Assembly (NCBI RefSeq): GCF_001050035.1
Contig: NZ_CVTA01000001.1
Span: forward strand, 1 to 64,000
Reading direction: 5' to 3'
Source of the DNA: Mycolicibacterium komanii
GTDB lineage: Bacteria > Actinomycetota > Actinomycetes > Mycobacteriales > Mycobacteriaceae
Length of the DNA: 64,000 bases
The stretch's first letter is position 1. Every line of letters starts with the position of its first letter. Under the pieces are notes generated by a model. The model made no database searches and was not told where the DNA came from. It saw only the letters and a program-made list of their open reading frames with translations. The translations under genes were made by a program, and so were the position numbers. This document shows positions 20,016 through 30,240 of this stretch, in pieces.

Positions 20016-21524
20016 GTGACCCGGCCATCGCTGCCGAACCGCCTGCTCGCGGCTTTCGTTCGGCCCACCGCGCGCCCACTCGGCCTGGGCATCGTCGTCG
20101 CGGCGTCCTTCCTCGTCGCCGAGATCCTGTTGGTGTACGGGCTGAAGCGGATCGCGCCGGAGAACGCGTTCGGGGCGGTCCTGCTGCTGGGCGTGCTGGT
20201 GATATCGGCGGGTTGGGGTTTCGGGCTCGCGGTCGCCACCTCGCTGGTGAGCACGGTGGTCTACGCGTACTTCCATTTGGAGGGACACGGGACGCTCGCA
20301 CCGTCGATCATCATCTTCCTCACCCTGGCGCTGCTGGCGAATGTGCTTGCAGGGCAGGCCCGGCTGCGGACCGCCGAGGCCGAGCAGCGCGGCCGTGAGG
20401 CCGCGGCGCTGGCCGCCCAACAGGCGGCGCTGCGGCGGGTCGCCACGCTGGTCGCCCGCGGTGCGGCACCACTGGACGTGTACCGCGCCGCGGTCGATGA
20501 ACTGGCCGAGAGCCTGGAGGTCGAGCACGCCACGCTGTTGCTCTTCGAGCCCGACGACGGGTGTGTGGTGCTGGCGGCGCGAAACCGCGGCAACCGTCCG
20601 GGTTTGTCTGAGGGCGAACGCTTTTCGCTGGACGGGGACAGCATCAGCGCCCGGATCCGCAAGACGGCGGAACCCGCGCGCATCGACGACTACTCGATCG
20701 CGACCGGTGAAATCGCCACGCGCCTGCAGGGTCTCGGCACGCGTGCGGCGGTCGGCGCACCGTTGATCGTCGACGGTGTGGTGTGCGGTGCGCTCATCGT
20801 GTCGGCCGCCCGGCCCCGCGCGATACCGGAGGACACCGAGGCGCACATCTGCGACTTCGCCGATCTGGTGTGCACGGCGATCGCCAACGCCGAAACCCGC
20901 GCGGAGCTGACCGCGTCGCGGGCGCGCATCGTGGCCGCGGCCGACCAGGCGCGCAGAGGGTTCGAGCGTGATCTGCACGACGGGGCCCAACAGCGGATCG
21001 TGTCGCTGAGCCTGGAACTACGCGCGATCGAGGCGTCGGTTCCCGAGGGCGACGAGCTGCGCCCGCAGCTGTCCAACGTCGTCGCCGGCCTCGGCGGGTT
21101 GCACTCCGATCTGCAGGAGCTTTCGCGCGGTCTGCATCCGGCGATTCTGTCGAGGGGCGGGCTCGGCCCGGCGGTTAGGACGCTGGCCCGCCGCTCCCCC
21201 GTGCCGGTGGAACTCGACATCGACGTCGAGGGCCGGTTGCCCGAGTCGGTCGAGGTTGCCGCCTATTACGTTGTCGCCGAGAGCCTTACCAATGCCGCGA
21301 AACATGCGAACGCGGAGCTGGTGACCGTGACGGCGACGCGGGACGATGGTGCGGTGCGGCTCTCGGTCAGCGACGACGGCGACGGCGGAGCGACGCCCGG
21401 CGAGGGTTCGGGTTTGGTCGGGTTGCGCGACCGAGTCGAAGCGTTGTCCGGGCAGCTCGCCGTCTCCAGCAGGCCGGGTGAGGGCACGACCGTGTCGGCG
21501 ACGATCCCGGTGCCTTCGGAGTAG
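20016..21524 (+). CDS. Membrane sensor histidine kinase (DUF4118-GAF-HisKA_3)
   Basis: 502 aa from GTG 20016. Order: four closely spaced membrane segments (about 25-115) of the KdpD-type DUF4118 bundle, a coiled linker, a GAF domain (about 145-300), then a HisKA_3 dimerisation helix with ERDLHDGAQQRIVSL (phospho-His321) and an HATPase_c domain with NAAKHA (N box) and SDDGDGG/GSGLVGLRDRV (G boxes). It should autophosphorylate and pass phosphate to a NarL-type regulator, presumably the one at 18910. The GAF domain suggests a small-molecule, gas or redox signal; no haem-binding His can be assigned by eye. Confidence 0.92.
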   Translation: MTRPSLPNRLLAAFVRPTARPLGLGIVVAASFLVAEILLVYGLKRIAPENAFGAVLLLGVLVISAGWGFGLAVATSLVSTVVYAYFHLEGHGTLAPSIIIFLTLALLANVLAGQARLRTAEAEQRGREAAALAAQQAALRRVATLVARGAAPLDVYRAAVDELAESLEVEHATLLLFEPDDGCVVLAARNRGNRPGLSEGERFSLDGDSISARIRKTAEPARIDDYSIATGEIATRLQGLGTRAAVGAPLIVDGVVCGALIVSAARPRAIPEDTEAHICDFADLVCTAIANAETRAELTASRARIVAAADQARRGFERDLHDGAQQRIVSLSLELRAIEASVPEGDELRPQLSNVVAGLGGLHSDLQELSRGLHPAILSRGGLGPAVRTLARRSPVPVELDIDVEGRLPESVEVAAYYVVAESLTNAAKHANAELVTVTATRDDGAVRLSVSDDGDGGATPGEGSGLVGLRDRVEALSGQLAVSSRPGEGTTVSATIPVPSE

Positions 21525-21530
21525 CGCCCG

Positions 21531-21980
21531 TTAGAACCCGCGCACTGTGGCGGCGTTGATGAAGAAGCCGTGGCGACTGGCGTCATTGGTGATGCGCGTG
21601 CGGAAACCCTGCTCCGGCTGAACGGTCCAGCCGTTTGTCCGGTAGGTGCCGGAGTCCACGGCGACGGGAGGCGTGGTCGGTACGGCGATGAGGCCTCGAT
21701 CCCAGTAGAACTCGCCGGTGCCGCGCACGACCGCGAGGTTCGGCCGCTGATTCCATTTCGAGCTCTCGAACGGCACCGCACCCCACGGCTGTCCGTTCGT
21801 CAGCTCGCATATCGCCATCGGTCCGCCGCCGAACGTCGTCTCGTCCGCGCTGAGCAGGCACCTGATCGTGCCGGACTGCAGGAGCACCTGCTGCTCCCCC
21901 GTGTCGGCCGCCGCGGGCGGCGCAAGGACCATCGCGCCGAGAATGGAGGCACCCAAAGCCGTCACTGCCTGCCGAATCAT
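21531..21980 (-). CDS. Small exported protein
   Basis: 149 aa from ATG 21980, with GGAG six bases upstream; a longer frame to 22046 is open but unneeded. N-terminal signal peptide (IRQAVTALGASILGAMV, cleavage after PPAAA), so exported. Mature protein has two Cys (TIRCLLSA and AICELTNG) that could form a disulfide, and aromatic motifs FESSKWNQRP and GEFYWDRG. It resembles small mycobacterial secreted proteins of unknown function. Converges on the histidine kinase with six bases between the stops. Confidence 0.72.
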   Translation of the reverse strand: MIRQAVTALGASILGAMVLAPPAAADTGEQQVLLQSGTIRCLLSADETTFGGGPMAICELTNGQPWGAVPFESSKWNQRPNLAVVRGTGEFYWDRGLIAVPTTPPVAVDSGTYRTNGWTVQPEQGFRTRITNDASRHGFFINAATVRGF

Positions 21981-22137
21981 GACCGTCTCCAACGTCGCGC
22001 TGCGCCCATTCCCTTCGACCGGGAATGGTCTCACGGCGCTGATCATGGCAGACCGGTTTCGTCCGAAGTCGGCCGATGGTGCAAGAACCGGAGGTCCAAG
22101 GCCTCTCGTTCGGTCACCACGTCCCTGCTCGGCGGTC

Positions 22138-22593
22138 CTAACTCGATCGACGAGCGCTCAGCACGCTTCGTACGCCGCGGAGGATGCCCCGCGCCGCGTA
22201 GAAACCGGCCAACGCCGAGACGGCGATCATGACGACGAACATCACCAGCCAGTTGCCGCGGTCGTGGTCGACGTACCACCACACGATGGTGAACAGCACC
22301 GCACAAATGAAAATCCCCAGATCGCGCCAGTTCCCCTCGTATGAGGTCGCGGCTTGCCGCAAGACTCGCCCGCGGTCGGTCGCGGTCAGCAGGTCGTCGA
22401 TGCGGTGACCGATACTCTCTTGCATCCGTTCCCGCCGTTCGACCTGTTCGGCGGGCAATCGCTCCAAGAGATCCAGATCCTTGGTGATCGTCGCGCGTGG
22501 ATCCGGGGGCTTCAAACTCCCCGCCGCGATACCGAACAGTGCACCGCCGGCGATAGGGGCGGCACCTAGCGCCAATTCGCCAAGACCGGGCAT
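22138..22593 (-). CDS. Hypothetical membrane protein
   Basis: 151 aa. A Gly/Ala-rich N-terminal hydrophobic segment (GAAPIAGGALFGIAAG) is followed by a charged helix (DLDLLERLPAEQVERRERMQES) and two membrane segments near the C-terminus (LGIFICAVLFTIVWWYV and WLVMFVVMIAVSALAGFY). Not recognised as a named family; charged helix plus two TMs is common in small actinobacterial envelope proteins. Confidence 0.6.
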   Translation of the reverse strand: MPGLGELALGAAPIAGGALFGIAAGSLKPPDPRATITKDLDLLERLPAEQVERRERMQESIGHRIDDLLTATDRGRVLRQAATSYEGNWRDLGIFICAVLFTIVWWYVDHDRGNWLVMFVVMIAVSALAGFYAARGILRGVRSVLSARRSS

Positions 22594-22907
22594 GAATACA
22601 CCTCTTCCTTTTCAGTGATTTTCATTTCGGCGCGAGTGTGCCTCGTCAGTAGCTCGTTGTCGAAGGATCCTCGAAACGGTGGGCGTCATGGCAGGTGCCA
22701 CGTCGGAGTTCGACTTCCCCCGGTGACCTCAACGGATGTCAGATGTGAAAGACCCGCCGTTCGTCGTTTTCGGACCAAGCGTCGCCGCTCGACTGAGGGC
22801 CGCTAAAGGCAGGATTCGTTGGTGAAGCACTGTCAGCTGGTCGCGCGCAGCGTCGAACATCTGGGCGTCGGTGCGGATGGTGCGATCAGTGTGTATCTAC
22901 GTCGGGT
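22594..22907. other. Intergenic region, nothing clear
   Basis: About 314 bases between the membrane-protein start and the TetR stop. A rightward frame at 22615-22806 is Arg-rich, lacks a ribosome site and has no family resemblance, so I do not call it. The region probably holds the promoter of the membrane protein; no repeat or hairpin stands out. Confidence 0.5.
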
Positions 22908-23495
22908 TCAGCGTGCGCTCGGGGTCGCTGCCGCGGGGATGGCGTTGTCGACGAGGACCGTTGCGATGGCGGCGGCGGTGGCGAAGGTGTCGGCGTCGAG
23001 GACTCGGTTGCGTGCCGACGCACCATCCAACAGCAATGCCAGTTGTTCACCGAGCTGTTCGGGGTTGGTGGCGCCGGCCTCCCGGGCAGTATCGGTGAGC
23101 CGTGCGGCGAAGGCCGTCTTGTAGTCGCGGGCCTTCAGGCGTGCCGGGTGGCCCGGGTCGTGGAGCTCCACGGCCGCCGCGATGAACGGGCACAGGGGCG
23201 CCTGGATGTCGAAGACGGCGAGAAGCCGTTCGCGGGGTGTGAGGTCGGTGCGGTCGAACACCTCGGGCAGGACGTTGGGGTCGAATCGGCCGAGATGCTC
23301 GGCTATCAGCTCATCCTTGCTCGGAAAGTGCTGGTAGAACGTGCGCTTCGATACCTGGGCGACCGAGCAGAGCTGGTCCAACCCGGTGCTGTTGATGCCT
23401 TGATCGCGGAATAGTTGTCGTGACGCGGCAAGGATGCGCTCACGTGCGCCCCGACCGCGGCGTAGACCTCGGGGCCCCTTCTCCAGCTCCGTCAT
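22908..23495 (-). CDS. TetR-family regulator
   Basis: 195 aa from ATG 23495 (a longer frame starts at 23534). N-terminal HTH: RILAASRQLFRDQGINSTGLDQLCSVAQVSKRTFYQHFPSK, shown here as its key TGLDQL and SKRTFYQHF parts. The C-terminal ligand domain contains PLCPFIAAAVEL. Divergent from the SDR gene, so it probably represses the SDR/SnoaL/oxidoreductase group and itself. Direct copies of acggatcggt at 23519-23528 and 23573-23582 flank the shared promoter region and may be half-sites. Confidence 0.85.
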   Translation of the reverse strand: MTELEKGPRGLRRGRGARERILAASRQLFRDQGINSTGLDQLCSVAQVSKRTFYQHFPSKDELIAEHLGRFDPNVLPEVFDRTDLTPRERLLAVFDIQAPLCPFIAAAVELHDPGHPARLKARDYKTAFAARLTDTAREAGATNPEQLGEQLALLLDGASARNRVLDADTFATAAAIATVLVDNAIPAAATPSAR

Positions 23496-23621
23496 AACTC
23501 CAGCATAGCCACTTGGGTACGGATCGGTGTGCATAGCTTGCGCTTACCTTGGGCATTGGTTACGTTAAGCACACGGATCGGTTTATATAACACCGCAACC
23601 AACAAACTGGATGGAGTGATC

Positions 23622-24356
23622 GTGGGAAAACTCGATGGCAAGGTCGCAGTAATCACCGGTGCAACGAGTGGGATGGCACTCGCCGGTGCCAAGTTGTTCG
23701 TCGAGGAGGGGGCTCACGTCTTCATCACGGGCCGGCGGAAGGAAGCCGTGGACGAAGCCGTCGACCGGATCGGGCGGAATGTGACTGGTGTGCAGGGTGA
23801 TTCGGCAAACATCGACGATTTGAGCCGCCTGTTCGAGACGGTCAAGCGCAAAAAAGGTGCGATCGACGTGTTGTGGGCGAGCGCCGGAGTAGGCAAGCAG
23901 GCCAAGCTCGGTGAGATCAGCGAGGAGGACTTTCATGACGCCTTCTGGCTGAACGCGCGTGGCACGTTGTTCACCGTTCAGAAGGCGCTACCACTGTTCA
24001 ACGACGGCGGCTCGATCTTCATGACCGGATCGAACGCCTCGCTGCGGGGCTACCCGAACTGGAGTGTGTACGCGGGAAGCAAGGCCGTGTTGCCTGCCTA
24101 CGCGCGGGTGTGGGTGTCGGAGTTGCGGGACAGGAAGATTCGGGTGAATGTGCTGACCCCCGGCCAAGTCGCCTCACCAATGCTGGAAGAGGTCATGGAC
24201 GAGGAGTCGAAGGCGCAGTTCGAGTCGGTCATCCCGCGGCGAGAAATGGGCGCCCCCGACGAAATCGCGTCGGCCGCGTTATTCCTCGCCTCCGACGACT
24301 CGAGCTACGTCAACGGTCAGGAGCTGGTAGTCGACGGCGGCACCACCGTGATCTGA
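23622..24356 (+). CDS. Short-chain dehydrogenase/reductase
   Basis: 244 aa from GTG 23622 with GGAG five bases upstream. Classical SDR order: cofactor motif TGATSGMALA (the third Gly of TGxxxGxG is Ala), ITGRR, WASAGVG in place of NNAG, catalytic Ser in MTGSNAS and YAGSK (Tyr-xxx-Lys), then LTPGQV and the C-terminal NGQELVVDGG. The Arg in TGRR suggests NADP preference. First gene of a rightward group controlled by the divergent TetR. Substrate unknown. Confidence 0.87.
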   Translation: MGKLDGKVAVITGATSGMALAGAKLFVEEGAHVFITGRRKEAVDEAVDRIGRNVTGVQGDSANIDDLSRLFETVKRKKGAIDVLWASAGVGKQAKLGEISEEDFHDAFWLNARGTLFTVQKALPLFNDGGSIFMTGSNASLRGYPNWSVYAGSKAVLPAYARVWVSELRDRKIRVNVLTPGQVASPMLEEVMDEESKAQFESVIPRREMGAPDEIASAALFLASDDSSYVNGQELVVDGGTTVI

Positions 24357-24474
24357 GCGGTGGCGCGTTCATCTTTCACTTCAATGACCTCGCGCACCGT
24401 CCGACTCGAAAGGGCCTGGCGCACCAGCGAATCGATTCCTTTCCAACCGAGCAGGAAGCACACAAGGAATAGCC

Positions 24475-24900
24475 ATGACAACAGTAACCCCGCACGCAGG
24501 CACCGTGAACGCTTTCATCGCCGGCATGCACGGCGGCGCTAATGAAGACGCCCTCCACGCCGTCCTCGCCGAAAGCGTAGTGATGTACGGCCCACTCAGC
24601 GATGAGCCGGTCACCGGCCGTGTCGCAGTTCTGAAGGCCATGCAGGCGGTCGGCACGGTAGCGACTGACCTCACCTATGACGAGGTCCTCAGCGGTCAGA
24701 CGCACCACGCCGCACACTTCCGCCTCAAAATCGACGACACGGTGGTCAACGGAATGGACTACATCCTGCTCGATGCAGACGGGAAGATCGCCCAGGTGAC
24801 CATCTGGTGGCGCCCCCTGCCGTCCGGGGTCCAGATGCAAAGGCACCTCGCCAGCCTCCTCGGCATGAAGCCCTGGAAACTGCTCACCGATACGCACTGA
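24475..24900 (+). CDS. SnoaL-like / NTF2-fold protein
   Basis: 141 aa. The alpha/beta cone fold is suggested by an N-terminal helix (VNAFIAGMHGGANEDALHAVLAESVVMYGPL), DEPVTGRVAVLKAM and a beta sheet FRLKIDDTVVNGMDYILLDADGKIAQVTIWWRP, each given here only by its key residues. This fold serves small hydrolases, isomerases or binding proteins. It starts 118 bases after the SDR and is followed by the NADP-binding gene, so it is probably part of a detoxification-type cluster. No catalytic pair can be named with confidence. Confidence 0.75.
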   Translation: MTTVTPHAGTVNAFIAGMHGGANEDALHAVLAESVVMYGPLSDEPVTGRVAVLKAMQAVGTVATDLTYDEVLSGQTHHAAHFRLKIDDTVVNGMDYILLDADGKIAQVTIWWRPLPSGVQMQRHLASLLGMKPWKLLTDTH

Positions 24901-25058
24901 CGACGCGGCCAGTCTCGAAGGGGCATGCAGCACCAGTGGCGCGCCGCTGACGCAGGCGCTTCGTGGCGGCCATGTCGGGCCGAACCCGGCCACCAATCCC
25001 AATCGCAGTCACCCCAACTTCTTGGCACCACTCAGACGACAACGGAAGAGAGCACATC

Positions 25059-25736
25059 ATGAACGGCATCACCATCGTCGGCACCGGCAACATGGCCCGC
25101 ACCATCGGCACCCTGGCCGTCAGAGGCGGCAACGCCGTCGAAATCGTCGGCCGCGATAGGGCCAAGGCCGCCGCCCTGGCCAGCGCGCTCGGCGTCGGCG
25201 CCACGACCGGAGAGTTCGGTGCCGCCCCCGCCGGCGACATCGTAATCGTGGCAGTGAGGTACGCCGACGTGGTTCCGGTCGTCACCCAGTACGGAGAAGC
25301 GTTGGCGGACAAAGTAATCATCGACATCAGTAACCCGTTCAATGCCGATGCCGACGGGCTCGAAATCGCCGATGACACCTCCATCGCACAGGAAGTCGCC
25401 AAGGCGGCCCCGGCCAACGCCCGCGTGGTGAAAGCCTTCAACACCGTCTTCGGCCACGTGCTGGAGAAAGGCCAGACACCCGATGTGCTCTTCGCTGGCG
25501 ACGACGCGCCGGCCAAGGCCGTAGTGTCGACGTTCATCACAAGTCTCGGGCTGCGCCCGCTGGACGTCGGCGACCTGAACATGGCGCACTGGCTCGAAGG
25601 CGCCGGCCTGATCCTCATGGGCCTAGCCCGCAATGGGATGGACAACTACGACATTGCCCTCGGCGTCGACGAATTCACGCCTGAGCCGCATTCACGCAGT
25701 GGACGAACACGGGCACAGTCGGCCCTACGCAATTGA
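25059..25736 (+). CDS. NADP-binding (F420-dependent oxidoreductase-like) protein
   Basis: 225 aa from ATG 25059 with GGAAGAG just upstream. N-terminal Rossmann motif ITIVGTGNMARTIGT and VEIVGRDRAKA resemble the NADP-dependent coenzyme F420 oxidoreductase (FNO) family; IDISNPFN and KAFNTVFG are also typical. The Arg after VGR fits NADP phosphate binding. The C-terminal DYDIALGVDEF is followed by an odd polar tail. It probably moves hydride between NADP and another carrier or substrate. Third gene of the TetR-controlled cluster. Confidence 0.82.
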   Translation: MNGITIVGTGNMARTIGTLAVRGGNAVEIVGRDRAKAAALASALGVGATTGEFGAAPAGDIVIVAVRYADVVPVVTQYGEALADKVIIDISNPFNADADGLEIADDTSIAQEVAKAAPANARVVKAFNTVFGHVLEKGQTPDVLFAGDDAPAKAVVSTFITSLGLRPLDVGDLNMAHWLEGAGLILMGLARNGMDNYDIALGVDEFTPEPHSRSGRTRAQSALRN

Positions 25737-25846
25737 TAAGCGTAAAAACCTACAAAGCTTCGGCGTCGGCTAATTAAGCCGACTCGACAAATCCGCGCGA
25801 AAATCAATCCAGGGAAATCAAAATTCCAGCGAATACGCCATCGCAC

Positions 25847-27935
25847 TCACGGCGTCACGATGTTGAACCAGAACGGGAACGTGTCCAGCAATCCCATGAA
25901 TTCGTTGAACGATTCGCGTTGCCCCTCGATCGTGAGGTCGTTCGTCGAAACCGCTTCATCGATCGTGGTGGTCCCGAGTTGGATCTGATCTAACGTCGGT
26001 TTACTGAGCCGAAGACTCACGTTGGCGTTCGGAATCGGCCCCGGGCCATAGTTCAGCACTCCGTTCTCCACCGTCAGCCCGTACTGCTGCCGCAGGTCGG
26101 TGAAGTCGATGTTCATCGTGATGTTCTTTCCGGCCGCTTTCGACCCGTTGAGGCGCACCGCGAGGTAATCGAACAGCATGTCCGGCGGCATGGCTCGGAT
26201 GGTGTCCGGGCTGGCGGTCTCGGTGCCTCCCGCCGTGGGCACACCGTTGCGCAGTTCGTAGGCACCCTGTAGGTAGATCGAACGCCATGGCCCTGACTCG
26301 GCTTGATAGCCGAGTTGCTCGTAACTGTCCGCAAGCAGGTTCTTTCCGTGCTGACTGTCGGGGTTGGCGAACACCACATGCTTGAGCACCATGGCTGTCC
26401 AGCGATAGTTGCCTTGGGTGAAGTCGTCGTCGGCCTTCTGCAGTACGGCGTCCTCGCCGCCCATGTATTCGACATACTTCTTCGCCGCATCCTGCGGGGG
26501 CAGGTCGTTGAGGTCGGAGGGGTTGCCGTCATACCAGCCCATGTAGCGCTGGTAGACCGCGCGCGAGTTGTGCCGCAGCGAACCGTAATAGCCGCGGTTG
26601 GGCCAGAATTGGTCGAGTTCGGGCGGCAATTCGATCTGCTCGGCGATCTCGGAGCCGATGAAGCCTTGGTTCATCAGCCGGACCGTCTGATCGTGGGTGT
26701 ACTTGTACAGATCGCGCTGCTTCTTCCAGTAGTCGATGATTCGTGCGTTGTCCCACATCGGCCAGTGGTGGCTCTGGAACTTCACCTCGGTGGTCGGTCC
26801 GTAACGACGGATGGTGTCGTCGAGGAATTTGGCCCAGATCAACGGATCGCGGACCTGGGCGCCGCGCAGGGTCAGGATGTTGTGCATCGTGTTGGTGGTG
26901 TTCTCGGCCATCCACATCGCCTTGAACTGCGGGAAGAACGTGTTCATCTCCGACGGCGCCTCGGTGCCGGGCGTCATCTGGAACTCCATCTCCACCCCGT
27001 CCACCGTGAACTTCTGGCCGGTCGTGGTCACCACGTCGGTGGGAATGATCATGGTGGGCAAGCCAGTCGACGTGGTCATGCCCAGGCCGCCGCTGAGACC
27101 CCCCCTGTGCATTACGGGGCAGCAGGGCGCCGTACATGAACACCGCACGACGCCCCATCGCGTTGCCGGCGATGACGTTCTCGCTCACGGCGTGTTCGAC
27201 GAAACCGTCGGGCGCGAATATCCGGACCTTGCCGGAATCGACGTCCTCCTGCGAGACGATCCCCCGCACACCGCCGTAGTGGTCCACATGCGAATGGCTG
27301 TGCACCACCGCCGCAATCGGCCTTGGACCGAGATTCTCGGACACGAAGTCGTAGGCCGCTTTGGCCGTCTCGGGTGAGATCAACGGGTCGAACACGATCC
27401 ACCCGGTGTCGCCCTGAATGAAGGTGATGTTCGACAGGTCGTAGCCACGCACTTGATAGATGCGCGGAACAACCTCGTACAGGCCGTATTGCATGTTCAG
27501 CTGAGCGTTGCGCCACAGACTCGGGTTGACGGTGTCGGGCGCGGCTTTGTCGGTACCGATGAACTGCTTATAGGCCTCCAGGTCCCAGACGACGTCGCCG
27601 TCGGCGTTCTTGATCGTCAGGGTGTCCGGTCGCGCGATCAGGCCTCGGCTGGTGTCGTCGAAGTCTGTCCGGTCGTTGAACGGGAGCGAGTCGTGGACCG
27701 TCTTGTTGGCGGCCTTTGTCGCGTCGGTGGCGCTTTTGGTGTTGGTGTCGGTGTTGAGTTCCGCGTCTGCCGCGCCCGACGATTCACCCGAATCGCCGCA
27801 CGCGCTGAGCCAAGTCGATGCCGCCAGGCCTCCGGCGCCGGCGACCGCGAACCGCCCGAGAGCACGGCGGCGGGACAGCAATGTGGATGTTGATTTGAAT
27901 ACATCTTCGGAATTAATTCGTTGCGAGCCAGACAT
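25847..27935 (-). pseudogene. Tat-type exported alkylsulfatase (SdsA1/BDS1 family), frameshifted
   Basis: Two frames make one protein of about 695 aa once one G is removed. The N-terminal part starts at 27935 with SRRRALGRF (twin-arginine) and lipobox LSAC, so a Tat lipoprotein, then a metallo-beta-lactamase domain with HSHSHVDHYGG and FAPDGFVEHAVSEN. It runs to MYGALLPRNAQGG. The other frame continues with LSGGLGMTTSTG, the helical dimerisation domain (EAPSEMNTFFP, MAENTTNTMHN) and an SCP2-like C-terminus ending at 25847. The break is a run of seven G (27099-27105 on the complementary strand); six would join the frames exactly. The family hydrolyses primary alkyl sulfates such as SDS. It may be a sequencing error, a phase-variable tract or an early pseudogene. 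Confidence 0.87.
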
Positions 27936-28321
27936 ACTTCGGAGTATTCAGCAGATGCACACATCTCTTCGAGGATTGAAGGAAGAATTCGACGGCCGAC
28001 TAACCCCATAGATTTACGAATTCTACGTTCCCCGCTCCAAAGACGTCACCGTGAATTGCGTCGTGACGTGCGTAGTCTATGCATTTTCGCGATGGTCGAA
28101 CTCGGTTCGAATCGGTCATTGTCAGCCCCCCGTGAGCCGTCCCCTCCGCGGCTCACGGGAGCTGAGTGAAACGCTATGCGCCGCCCAGCCCGGCAGATAT
28201 AGGGAATTCCCTGGCGCTCACCCGGACTGTCGATACCGTTCGCGCCCTGCGGTGAGGTGTGCGTGCACGGCGCTGATGCGACCCGCCATGTTCACCCCCG
28301 GGACGCGCTAGCGTGAGGAGT
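27936..28321. other. Divergent intergenic region with operator-like and hairpin elements
   Basis: About 385 bases between the alkylsulfatase and GAF genes, AT-richer than its surroundings. It holds a 7-bp inverted repeat (acgtcac 28043-28049, gtgacgt 28063-28069), a possible rightward promoter (ttgcgt 28056-28061, 16-base spacer, tatgca 28078-28083) and an 11-bp perfect hairpin at 28129-28159. No coding frame of quality is present. Confidence 0.55.
28129..28159 (+). terminator. Strong stem-loop in divergent promoter region
   Basis: Arms cccgtgagccg (28129-28139) and cggctcacggg (28149-28159), nine-base loop; a further cagc/gctg pair extends the stem with a bulge. No gene end lies upstream on either strand, so it is not an ordinary terminator. 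It may end a short RNA started near 28089 or shape the leader of the GAF gene. Confidence 0.5.
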
Positions 28322-29038
28322 ATGGCACCGACGTTGCCGGGCTTCGACGAGTGGATGAACTCCGCTCTGATCGACGAGGCCGGCACGGTCGGGGAATCAG
28401 TCGAGACCTACATCGGGCGCGCCGTCGCCGCGCGGATGATCATCGAGCGCGCCCGCCGCGGCGACGCCGATGTGCGCGAACTCATGCGGCGCGTCAAACT
28501 GCTCAACCTCGATACCCCCGACCCGGTCGCAACCCTTCGCGAGGGTGCCGTCATTACTGACCCTGACCGACTCCGCGCGCTCTACGACAGTGGTTTGCTC
28601 AACGAAGAACGGGCCCGCAGTCTCGACCGGGTCGTCGGGATGGTGGTGGCGGCGGTCGGGGTGCCGTCTGCCGCCGTCACGCTGATCGATCACAACACGC
28701 AATACATGTGCAGCGCAATCGGACTCGACCCCGATATGGCGGTCACCCGCCAAGGGCCACTCGAGGGTTCGCTGGGCCGCGAGGTACTCGTAACCGGCAA
28801 GCCCCTGATCGTCGCGGACGCGCGCAAGGAACCGCTATTGCGTGACCACTGGGCAGTGACGAAGGGAGTCGTCGTGGCGTACGCGGGATTCCCGCTGACC
28901 GACGCACAGGGACACACCATCGGCACGCTCATCGCCTGGGACACCCGGCCTCGCATGTGGATGCCCGGCCATGTCCAGGTGATGGAGGATTTCGTGATGG
29001 TGCTCCGCGCGCGCCTGTTCGACGTCGACCCGCGGTAA
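28322..29038 (+). CDS. GAF-domain protein
   Basis: 238 aa from ATG 28322; GTG 28313 three codons upstream is equally possible because the AGGAG is only one base before the ATG. N-terminal about 85 residues are helical and charged. The C-terminal part is a GAF domain: LDRVVGMVVAAVGVPSAAVTLID, GREVLVTGKPLIVADARKE, YAGFPLTDAQGHTIGTLIAWD, each a standard GAF strand or helix. It has no output domain, so it may signal through a partner. No partner kinase is adjacent. Converges on nrdF2. Confidence 0.82.
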   Translation: MAPTLPGFDEWMNSALIDEAGTVGESVETYIGRAVAARMIIERARRGDADVRELMRRVKLLNLDTPDPVATLREGAVITDPDRLRALYDSGLLNEERARSLDRVVGMVVAAVGVPSAAVTLIDHNTQYMCSAIGLDPDMAVTRQGPLEGSLGREVLVTGKPLIVADARKEPLLRDHWAVTKGVVVAYAGFPLTDAQGHTIGTLIAWDTRPRMWMPGHVQVMEDFVMVLRARLFDVDPR

Positions 29039-29061
29039 CACCTTCGGGCCTCGAACCGGAA

Positions 29062-30048
<987 letters not shown>

Positions 30049-30095
30049 TCACCTGGTCTTTGGTGCGCCCGAAAGCGCTTTATCGCCCGCCACCG

Positions 30096-30143
30096 ACACT
30101 ACCCCTGGGGGACGACAACCACCCGCAACACAACATCGTGTGT
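30096..30143 (-). promoter_or_regulatory. Paired NrdR-box-like sites upstream of nrdF
   Basis: Site 1 acacaacatcgtgtgt (30128-30143) is an imperfect palindrome of the ACAC-N8-GTGT type. Site 2 at 30096-30111 starts acacta and has a weaker right half. Their starts are 32 bp apart, three helical turns, as usual for NrdR box pairs. They lie 60-107 bases upstream of nrdF. NrdR binding is inference. Confidence 0.65.
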
Positions 30144-30240
30144 CTGGCGTGTCGCCCACCGACGAGTTACCGGTGCGGCCAGTGTGCATTCTGATCGTCT
30201 TTTCCGGCCGAAAGGCCCGGAATCGCGATCTCGGCGCACA

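Noticed and set aside
22615..22806. Rightward 63-aa frame between membrane-protein and TetR genes
   Set aside because: Arg-rich, no ribosome-binding site, no conserved features.
24963..25058. N-terminal extension of the NADP-binding protein
   Set aside because: ATG 25059 has a good ribosome site and begins directly at the Rossmann motif; the extension is low quality.
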